A DNA stretch of 5,112 nt from Saprospiraceae bacterium (GTDB lineage Bacteria; Bacteroidota; Bacteroidia; Chitinophagales; Saprospiraceae). The notes under the pieces are model-generated. The model was not told the origin of the DNA. It searched no databases and saw only the letters and a program-made list of their open reading frames with translations. Below are positions 1 through 5,112 of the stretch, piece after piece (within the stretch, counting starts at the first letter, position 1; each line of letters starts with the position of its first letter). The stretch spans positions 1 to 5,112 of the forward strand of contig JALHPW010000408.1 of NCBI GenBank assembly GCA_022842255.1, read 5' to 3'. The translations under genes were made by a program, and so were the position numbers.

Positions 1-1
1 A

Positions 2-853
2 GTGCTCAAGCCAGAGTCCCTGAAAAAAGCTACCACGCCTTACATCCTTCCCAATGGTACAAACACCCACTACGGTTATGGACTTCAAATGAGCAATTTG
101 CTGGGCAGCACAACCGTCGAGCACAGCGGCGGCATTCACGGGTTCTTGAGCGATTTGGTGTACCTGCCCAAAGAGGAAGTTTGTGTGGCTATTCTTACCA
201 ATTGCGATTGCGAACCACCCCGCGACTTGACGCCAAGGATTGCGGCGATGGTGATTGGAAAACCATTTCAACCCACCCCTATCACCATGAATGTCAAGGA
301 TTTGGAGCAATATGTAGGCGTCTATGAAAACGAAAAAAAGGAACAACGGATCATCCGTTTGGAGGATGGGCAACTGACCTCCATGCGCACGGGTGGCAGC
401 AAGTTCAAGCTCAAACCATACGGCACCGACCAGTTTTTCTTCGAGGAATCGTTTGCCCGCATCACATTCATGCGTGAAAAAACCGGCGATAAAAAGGTGA
501 TAAAAGCCAATGTGGACGACCGGGTTGCGGCCGAAAACCTGTGGGTAAAGACCGATAAACCCTTGCCCGCCGCTCGCCAGGAGATACAACTGAAAGAGGC
601 CCAATTGGCCCCTTTTGCGGGGGAATATGCGCTGATGCCGGGTTTCAACATCGCTATCACGGTCGAAAACGAGAAGATATACTGCCAAGCAACCGGACAA
701 CCGCGTATTGAATTATATGCCTCCACGCCCACCCGTTTTTTCTTGAAGGTGGTAGAAGCTGATATTGAATTTTACCCGGAAGCCAATGGAGCGGTCAATA
801 AAATGGTGCTTTTCCAGGGCGGCCAGGAGCTGGAAGGGAAGCGGGTGAAATAA
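2..853 (+). CDS. Serine hydrolase, beta-lactamase (class C/PBP-like) family, 3' part only
   Basis: The gene is open at the left window edge, so the start and the first two active-site motifs (SxxK and YxN) are missing; 283 residues are visible. Residues 24-28 (YGYGL) and the HSGG at 41-44 match the end of the beta-lactamase fold (PF00144 type), where HxG replaces the KTG box of the active site. The strand after it (VYLPKEEVCVAILTN) is typical of the same fold. Two beta-rich C-terminal domains follow, about 98-182 (starting LEQYVGVYEN) and 202-283 (starting LAPFAGEY), which resemble the DUF3471 lipocalin-like domain found behind such hydrolases. Family members are usually secreted or periplasmic esterases, D-amino-acid peptidases or PBP-like enzymes, and the substrate cannot be told from this fragment. 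It ends at TAA, and converges on the NACHT gene with a palindrome between them. The GTG at position 2 is only the window edge and not a supported start. Confidence 0.88.
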   Translation: MLKPESLKKATTPYILPNGTNTHYGYGLQMSNLLGSTTVEHSGGIHGFLSDLVYLPKEEVCVAILTNCDCEPPRDLTPRIAAMVIGKPFQPTPITMNVKDLEQYVGVYENEKKEQRIIRLEDGQLTSMRTGGSKFKLKPYGTDQFFFEESFARITFMREKTGDKKVIKANVDDRVAAENLWVKTDKPLPAARQEIQLKEAQLAPFAGEYALMPGFNIAITVENEKIYCQATGQPRIELYASTPTRFFLKVVEADIEFYPEANGAVNKMVLFQGGQELEGKRVK

Positions 854-913
854 TTGTTATTAGCTTTTAGGCTGTGGAACACAGTTCATCCCGAATTTTA
901 TAAATGGATAAAT

Positions 914-945
914 TAAACCGGAAAACCGCAAAACCGGAGAACCGG
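914..945. repeat. Four-unit octamer tandem repeat (consensus aaaaccgg)
   Basis: Four consecutive 8-base units are visible: taaaccgg, aaaaccgc, aaaaccgg and agaaccgg. They are in exact 8-base register and differ from each other at one to three positions. The last two and a half units lie inside the left arm of the long inverted repeat, so their complements recur at 1035-1056. No function is known to me; the register may simply reflect how the palindrome arm arose. Confidence 0.7.
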
Positions 946-1056
946 AAAATGTAAAACCACGTGTCTGGATCGCGAATTGGGCAAGAATTTAAGACCAATT
1001 CGATGGAGCACATCTTGATTTTGCGGTTTTACATTTTCCGGTTCTCCGGTTTTGCG
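927..1056. repeat. Long perfect inverted repeat, 32-bp arms, with nested hairpin
   Basis: Bases 927-958 are the exact reverse complement of 1025-1056, with 66 bases between them. Inside the spacer, 973-980 (cgaattgg) pairs with 995-1002 (ccaattcg) around a 14-base loop, and weaker pairing continues outward from it (gtg at 961-963 with cac at 1009-1011). The whole 130-base unit could therefore fold into one long interrupted hairpin. It sits between two convergent genes. It is larger than an ordinary terminator and has the look of a dispersed palindromic or MITE-like element, but no flanking target-site duplication is visible, so mobility is only a guess. Confidence 0.85.
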
Positions 1057-1064
1057 TTTTTTTT
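927..1064 (+). terminator. Probable intrinsic terminator of the hydrolase gene
   Basis: The right arm of the 32-bp inverted repeat is followed directly by eight T (1057-1064), the pattern of a Rho-independent terminator for transcription arriving from the hydrolase gene, whose stop codon lies 73 bases before the stem. Read from the other strand, the stem is followed only by a run of four T (complement of 922-925), so termination of the NACHT transcript here is possible but weaker. The 66-base spacer is long for a terminator loop, although the nested hairpin would shorten it. Confidence 0.6.
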
Positions 1065-1099
1065 CAAACTTTCCTAAAATTTGGGATGGCTCATGTTTT

Positions 1100-2794
1100 T
1101 TATTCCCCCTTCCACTTATTTGCAAAATACTCCTGTACCATGCGGTGGCGGAAACGCCAGGTGGCACCGTTGGTTTCCATAAAATGCTGGATTGCCATAT
1201 CATTGAGAAAAAACACAAGCCGCAATGGGAGCAGGTTTTTCCTAAAAAGTAGCCAGCGAAGGTGCCAATGCTGAAGGATGGAGAAATGAAACCGTTTTGC
1301 GGATGCTCTAAAGCGCTGATATGGAGTTTTTATTATTAATAAATTGGGTGAATTATATAACATAGCAAGTAAGATGGGGACTGGCAATATACTTAGCCCA
1401 GCAAGAATGCCTAATAATGTCCAAATAAGTGTTTTTAAAAAATCATTTGTTTCATTCCAAGCGAGATAAGCGATAAATACAGAATAAAGGATTGCTATTG
1501 AAAGCCACAGGATTCTCACACGTTTTAAACTCTCTGAAAATCGAGAAAATGACCAATCCCAATAGTCATTTGTCCAAATTTCAGGAGGTGTTTTCTCAAA
1601 TGCAGCAACAACTGCTGACAAAAAGACCAAAGAAAATAATCCGACGGAAAAGCCAATAAACCCATACCCTTTTTCAAAAATTTCAAAAATAAGACATGAG
1701 CATATCGAACCAAATAATCCAAAAATCCCTACTCCCTTAGATGCACCTGCTAATGCAAATTGATGCCTCCCCCACTTCCACCAATCATACTGCAAATCCC
1801 GCAACTCAAAAACCACCAAGCCCTCCCGGTTCATCCTCGAAGCCAAAAACGACAACCAATGCTCTACCTGCGCAGCAGAGTGATTGCGCCATCCTGGTTT
1901 CAAAGCCTCTGTTATAAACCGCTCCAAAAGCTCGCTTTCTCGAATTTTCACATCCTCCGTTTTTGAAAACCCGAACTGCTCCCAGCGTTTTCCAGAAGCA
2001 AAAAGCAACTGGGCTGTATTGAGAAAAAACGGCGTCCTCAATGCTTCCAACAAGGGTGCATCCTGACGAATGGCTTGCAGTAATGGCTTTGCTTCGGGTT
2101 GGTTGAACGACCAGGCAAGGAGTTGCGTTTCAATTTGTTCGGGCGTAAGTTGGGCTACCTCGATGGGCAGGTAGATGTTGGTCGGGATAAACTCCTCCAG
2201 CGCCTTCAATTCCTCTTTGCGACAACTTACGGCAAACTGACGATTGGCATCAGCGCCATACTCCCCAATCGCAGCCAGGCAAGAAGAGCGATCTGACTCC
2301 GGAACTTCATCGAGGCCATCCAATAGCAATATAAGCGGTATTGTCTGCCGAACTTGGTCGGCGCCAACGCGGTTGGTGCTGAGTTCAAGGTACAACACTT
2401 CTGCCAGCCATTCGTCCAGGTTTTTGAAGCTGCTACGCCAAGAGGCAAGATTGAGCAGTACGGGGAGTTCTTTATGAGGGGAGTTGAGCTGTGCTTCAGC
2501 GAGTTGGAGCAACAGAGTAGTTTTGCCTGCGCCGGGCACACCGGAAAGTAACAATCGACCTCTGCCCTCGACAAAAAGATCAAACATGGCCGTGGAGACT
2601 TGCTCGGCTTTCAAGGTCATCACTTCACCGCTCACCCCAATGTCAGCAGAAATTTTGCGAAGGTTGACAGGCTCCTTCCCGGCAAGTTTATCACTCCTGC
2701 GTTTGGAGTAGCGGTGCAATAAATCTGCCCGAAGTTCAGCCATGAACTTGGCATCGGGCGCTTGGCTTAGGTTGGACGAACGGCGGAACCACAT
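1100..2794 (-). CDS. Membrane-spanning NACHT-family (STAND) NTPase
   Basis: This encodes 564 residues from the ATG at 2794. Walker A is GVPGAGKTT at 85-93 (K91, T92; DNA 2516-2542), and Walker B is LLLDGLDE at 156-163, with the extra acidic residue typical of NACHT NTPases. An arginine after the next strand (SCR, 190-192) fits the sensor position, and TPFFLNTAQLL (254-264) fits the helical domain after the NTPase core. Four hydrophobic segments follow at roughly 350-373, 378-399, 428-446 and 455-480, so the protein is likely in the inner membrane. The C-terminus carries LPLR (522-525) and FRHRMVQEYFA (548-558), a closing motif I know from other bacterial NACHT proteins with membrane segments. 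The family acts as NTP-driven switches, some in phage defence; the role here is unknown. No effector domain is recognisable. The frame is open to an ATG at 2875, but the 27 extra codons look non-coding, contain an inverted repeat, and would leave only 31 bases before divergent murA. Neither start has a clear ribosome binding site. Confidence 0.87.
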   Translation of the reverse strand: MWFRRSSNLSQAPDAKFMAELRADLLHRYSKRRSDKLAGKEPVNLRKISADIGVSGEVMTLKAEQVSTAMFDLFVEGRGRLLLSGVPGAGKTTLLLQLAEAQLNSPHKELPVLLNLASWRSSFKNLDEWLAEVLYLELSTNRVGADQVRQTIPLILLLDGLDEVPESDRSSCLAAIGEYGADANRQFAVSCRKEELKALEEFIPTNIYLPIEVAQLTPEQIETQLLAWSFNQPEAKPLLQAIRQDAPLLEALRTPFFLNTAQLLFASGKRWEQFGFSKTEDVKIRESELLERFITEALKPGWRNHSAAQVEHWLSFLASRMNREGLVVFELRDLQYDWWKWGRHQFALAGASKGVGIFGLFGSICSCLIFEIFEKGYGFIGFSVGLFSLVFLSAVVAAFEKTPPEIWTNDYWDWSFSRFSESLKRVRILWLSIAILYSVFIAYLAWNETNDFLKTLIWTLLGILAGLSILPVPILLAMLYNSPNLLIIKTPYQRFRASAKRFHFSILQHWHLRWLLFRKNLLPLRLVFFLNDMAIQHFMETNGATWRFRHRMVQEYFANKWKGE

Positions 2795-2906
2795 GATTAC
2801 ATTCGATTTTCGCAGCCGTGAAGGTAGTATATTCGAGAAATTGATAGGGCTTCCTACCTTCGCCCGCCCAACCATCTAAATCCCCACACAAAACAGCCCA
2901 CTTTTC
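2795..2906. promoter_or_regulatory. Divergent intergenic region between the NACHT gene and murA
   Basis: With the NACHT start at 2794, these 112 bases must hold the promoters of both divergent genes, unless one is read through from elsewhere. On the + strand tatattcg (2828-2835) matches seven of eight positions of the Bacteroidota -7 consensus TAnnTTTG and would give a murA leader of roughly 65 bases, but no good TTTG -33 box stands at the expected distance. No convincing match was found on the minus strand. No AGGAGG-like site precedes either gene, which is normal in this phylum. The regulatory role is inferred from position. Confidence 0.4.
2820..2861. repeat. 8-bp inverted repeat in the divergent intergenic region
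   Basis: gaaggtag (2820-2827) is the exact reverse complement of ctaccttc (2854-2861), with a 26-base spacer. One more pair (2818 with 2863) forms after a mismatch. The left arm directly touches the possible -7 element at 2828-2835. It could be an operator or a leader hairpin for murA, but arms this short can arise by chance. Confidence 0.4.
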
Positions 2907-4223
2907 ATGCAACTAGACAGTTTTGAAGTCATCGGCGGTCAGCCGCTTAAAGGCGAACTACAGCCTCAGGGCGCCAAAAACGAAGCCCTGCAAATCATCA
3001 GCGCCGTGCTGCTCACCGACGAGCACGTTACCATTTCGAACGTGCCGGATATCCTCGATGTAAACAAACTCATCGAACTCCTGCGTGGGTTTGGCGTCAC
3101 CGTGGAACGTCTGGCTCCAGACACCTACCGTTTTTGCGCCGGCACCATCGATATCAACTACCTGCGCTCCGATGCCTTTATGAAAGACGCCGGTCGACTG
3201 CGCGGTTCGGTGATGCTGATTGGACCCTTGCTCGCCCGCTTTGGTCGTGCGACCTTGCCCAAACCCGGTGGCGATAAAATTGGTCGGCGGCGGCTAGACA
3301 CCCACTTTTTGGGCTTCCAAAAACTGGGCGCAGAATTCAAATACGACGACGAAAAGGACATCTACTACGTAGAACAGCCCAAAAACGGTTTGCAAGGTAC
3401 CTACCTGCACATGGACGAAATCTCCGTGACGGGTACCGCCAACGTCGTAATGGCTGCCGTGCTGACCAAAGGGAAAACCACGATTTACAATGCCGCCTGC
3501 GAACCCTACGTGCAACAACTCTGCCGTATGCTCCAACGTATGGGCGCCAAAATCGATGGGCTCGGCTCCAACCTGCTCCACATCGAAGGCGTGGAAAGGC
3601 TGGGTGGCACGGAACACCGCTGTCTGCCCGATATGATCGAAATTGGTTCGTTCATTGGCTTGGCGGCCATGACCCAAAGCGAAATCACCATCAAAAACGC
3701 CGGGGTCGAACATCTTGGCATCATTCCACATACCTTTGAGCGTTTGGGGATTCAAATTGAGGTCCAAGGCGACGACCTGCACATTCCGGCACAGGAAAAT
3801 TACGAAATCCAGACCTTTATAGACGGTTCCATCCTTACGATTTACGACGCACCTTGGCCGGGTTTTACGCCCGATTTGATGTCTATTATCCTGGTGGTAG
3901 CCACACAGGCCCGTGGCTCTGTACTGGTGCATCAAAAGATGTTTGAAAGTCGCCTGTTTTTTACCGACAAGCTGATCGACATGGGCGCACAAATCATCCT
4001 TTGCGATCCGCACCGCGCCACGGTCATCGGACTCGACCGCAAATACCCGCTTCGTGGGATTGAAATGACCTCGCCCGACATCCGCGCTGGGCAGGCTTTG
4101 CTTATTGCGGCGTTATCGGCCAAGGGCAAGAGTGTGATCCACAACGTGCATCAGATTGACCGAGGGTATCAGCACATCGATGCACGGTTGAACGCCATTG
4201 GGGCGAATATTACTAGGGTTTGA
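2907..4223 (+). CDS. murA: UDP-N-acetylglucosamine 1-carboxyvinyltransferase (MurA)
   Basis: MurA transfers enolpyruvate from phosphoenolpyruvate to UDP-GlcNAc, the first committed step of peptidoglycan synthesis in the cytoplasm. The 438-residue product is complete and slightly longer than the 419 of E. coli. Landmarks in E. coli numbering are all present: the GAKNEAL box with K24/N25 (K22/N23), R99 (R91), R128 (R120), D323 in PGFTPD (D305), R349 in FESR (R331), R393 in DIRA (R397), and a C-terminal RGYQHIDARLNAIGANITRV end. The active-site loop reads PGGDKIGRRRLDTH, so D123 (codon 3273-3275) stands where E. coli has Cys115. Asp at this position keeps activity and is known to make MurA insensitive to fosfomycin; I recall this as the usual form in Bacteroidota. 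The ATG at 2907 gives an N-terminus that aligns with the family; no Shine-Dalgarno is visible. The next gene starts 49 bases downstream on the same strand with no hairpin between, so co-transcription is possible. Confidence 0.97.
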   Translation: MQLDSFEVIGGQPLKGELQPQGAKNEALQIISAVLLTDEHVTISNVPDILDVNKLIELLRGFGVTVERLAPDTYRFCAGTIDINYLRSDAFMKDAGRLRGSVMLIGPLLARFGRATLPKPGGDKIGRRRLDTHFLGFQKLGAEFKYDDEKDIYYVEQPKNGLQGTYLHMDEISVTGTANVVMAAVLTKGKTTIYNAACEPYVQQLCRMLQRMGAKIDGLGSNLLHIEGVERLGGTEHRCLPDMIEIGSFIGLAAMTQSEITIKNAGVEHLGIIPHTFERLGIQIEVQGDDLHIPAQENYEIQTFIDGSILTIYDAPWPGFTPDLMSIILVVATQARGSVLVHQKMFESRLFFTDKLIDMGAQIILCDPHRATVIGLDRKYPLRGIEMTSPDIRAGQALLIAALSAKGKSVIHNVHQIDRGYQHIDARLNAIGANITRV

Positions 4224-4272
4224 GCAGCCTCAAGTACCATAAATCAAGTTCATTTCCACCAATCCCGTTTTC

Positions 4273-5112
4273 ATGAAACTTTTTCGTTCTACACTGGGTC
4301 TTCTGTTTGTTTGTTGTTCGCTTCAGGTTGCCACCGGCCAGGTTTTTATCAATGAAGGTTCCAACAAAAACTATTTAAACATCGCAGACGAGGACGGGGA
4401 TTTCTCTGATTGGATAGAATTGTACAATGCTGGCACGGATACAGTCAAACTCGCAGATTATACCTTGAGTGACGACCTAGGCAACCCCGGCAAATGGGCC
4501 TTTCCCAATGTCAATTTGTTGCCAGGGGAGTATAAAACCGTTTTCTGTAGCGGGAAGGATAGAAGGCCCATCAGTGGGTTTGTGGATGTGCTCAACGAAA
4601 CCAATTTCAACGCGGTGGTGGGCTGGAATAATCACGTTTTTTCGACGCCCTTTTATTGGGACGGCGTTTCTTCCTTGCTGATCAATACCTGCTCCTACAG
4701 TTCAACGGGCTACACCACCAATTCTGTTTTCAACCAGTCCACCACGCCTGAGTACTCTACGATTTTCGCGTTTATGGATGGCAGCCCTTTCGTTTGTGAG
4801 GCGGCCTATGGAAACCGGGTTGCTTTTAGGCCCAATATCCGCTTGAACAATGTGGTGGTGGGCGAAGGCACCCAACAAAACTCTCCCTTTGATTATCCTG
4901 CGCCCTATGGTAACTGGTATTGGGCGGCCAGGAATCAAATGGTCATCCCGGCTTCAGAACTCATTGCAGCAGGACTTACGCCAGGGAATATCGACAGCCT
5001 GGCGTTTGATGTCGTGTCTACCGACCCCAATACGTTTTATGATTATATCAATTGTTCCATGAAATTGGTCTCTTACGAGGCCGTAGGGACCAAATTTGAA
5101 CCTGTTGACCCA
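4273..5112 (+). CDS. Secreted lamin-tail-domain protein, 5' part only
   Basis: An ATG at 4273 opens a frame that runs 280 codons to the window edge without a stop, so the C-terminus is missing. Residues 1-22 form a Sec signal peptide (MKLFRS, then a hydrophobic stretch, likely cleaved near ATG-Q). It has two cysteines at 14-15 but no proper lipobox. Residues 23-95 match the lamin tail domain (VFINEGSN, DWIELYN, LADYTLSDD, KWAFP, LLPGEY), a beta fold common in exported bacterial proteins. Residues 117-191 (GWNNH, TPFYWDG, LLINTC, RPNIRLN) and 198-275 (including the ASELIAAGLTPGNIDSLAFDV-like stretch) resemble beta-rich modules that I recall from large secreted Bacteroidota proteins. Many relatives end in a CotH-kinase-like region or a type IX secretion sorting domain; neither can be seen here. 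It probably acts at the cell surface or outside the cell; the ligand is unknown. Confidence 0.85.
   Translation, partial: MKLFRSTLGLLFVCCSLQVATGQVFINEGSNKNYLNIADEDGDFSDWIELYNAGTDTVKLADYTLSDDLGNPGKWAFPNVNLLPGEYKTVFCSGKDRRPISGFVDVLNETNFNAVVGWNNHVFSTPFYWDGVSSLLINTCSYSSTGYTTNSVFNQSTTPEYSTIFAFMDGSPFVCEAAYGNRVAFRPNIRLNNVVVGEGTQQNSPFDYPAPYGNWYWAARNQMVIPASELIAAGLTPGNIDSLAFDVVSTDPNTFYDYINCSMKLVSYEAVGTKFEPVDP

Noticed and set aside
322..732. 136-codon minus-strand frame opposite the hydrolase gene
   Set aside because: It lies opposite the C-terminal domains of the hydrolase, which read well on the + strand. The translation looks like an antisense shadow.
914..1056. Possible CRISPR array suggested by repeated aaaccgg units
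   Set aside because: The units are 8 bases long, directly adjacent and without spacers, and the longer repeat is inverted rather than direct.
913..1218. 101-codon minus-strand frame running through the palindrome
   Set aside because: It overlaps the 3' end of the NACHT gene in another frame, and its C-terminal part is just the translated inverted repeat. No domain or plausible start signal is visible.
1671..1690. Direct repeat tttcaaaaa in tandem
   Set aside because: It lies in the AT-rich coding stretch of the NACHT gene and is explained by Phe/Glu/Ile/Lys codons, with no further copies seen.
2227..2583. 118-codon minus-strand frame inside the NACHT gene
   Set aside because: It is an alternate frame over the Walker A and B coding region, and the real frame there is proven by the motifs.
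3294..4013. 239-codon minus-strand frame opposite murA
   Set aside because: It is a mirror of the strongly supported murA coding frame. Long antisense frames are common opposite such genes, and the translation shows no recognisable motif.
4224..4272. Possible terminator or promoter between murA and the lamin-tail gene
   Set aside because: These 49 bases show no stem followed by T and no convincing TAnnTTTG element, so nothing is annotated.
4702..5062. Short frames on both strands inside the lamin-tail gene
   Set aside because: They lie within the open 280-codon frame from 4273, which has a signal peptide and recognisable domains.

Overview
The window looks like a piece of a Bacteroidota chromosome, most likely a Saprospiraceae-type bacterium such as a Haliscomenobacter or Lewinella relative. 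This is an inference from three things: the Bacteroidota form of MurA, with an aspartate where most bacteria have the catalytic cysteine; a secreted lamin-tail-domain protein of the kind common in that phylum; and the absence of recognisable Shine-Dalgarno sequences before the genes. No species can be named from the sequence alone.

Layout from left to right. Positions 2-853 (+) hold the 3' part of a serine beta-lactamase-like hydrolase gene, with the last active-site box and two C-terminal lipocalin-like domains. Positions 854-1099 are a convergent intergenic region dominated by a perfect 32-bp inverted repeat (927-958 / 1025-1056) followed by eight T. One arm overlaps a short octamer tandem repeat. 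It can serve as a terminator but is unusually large, and may be a dispersed palindromic element. Positions 1100-2794 (-) encode a membrane-spanning NACHT-family NTPase; its frame stays open to an ATG at 2875. The hydrophobic block of this gene is clearly more AT-rich than the rest of it. Positions 2795-2906 are a divergent intergenic region with an 8-bp inverted repeat. Positions 2907-4223 (+) encode complete MurA. Positions 4273-5112 (+) hold the 5' part of a secreted lamin-tail-domain protein that runs off the window.

The genes do not form an obvious single pathway. MurA is a housekeeping enzyme of peptidoglycan synthesis. The hydrolase and the lamin-tail protein are probably cell-envelope or exported proteins. 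The NACHT protein stands alone on the opposite strand; its family includes signalling and anti-phage NTPases, but nothing beside it proves a defence role. I did not find a convincing new multi-gene system. The items most worth following up are the palindromic element, the composition break inside the NACHT gene, and the NACHT protein itself.
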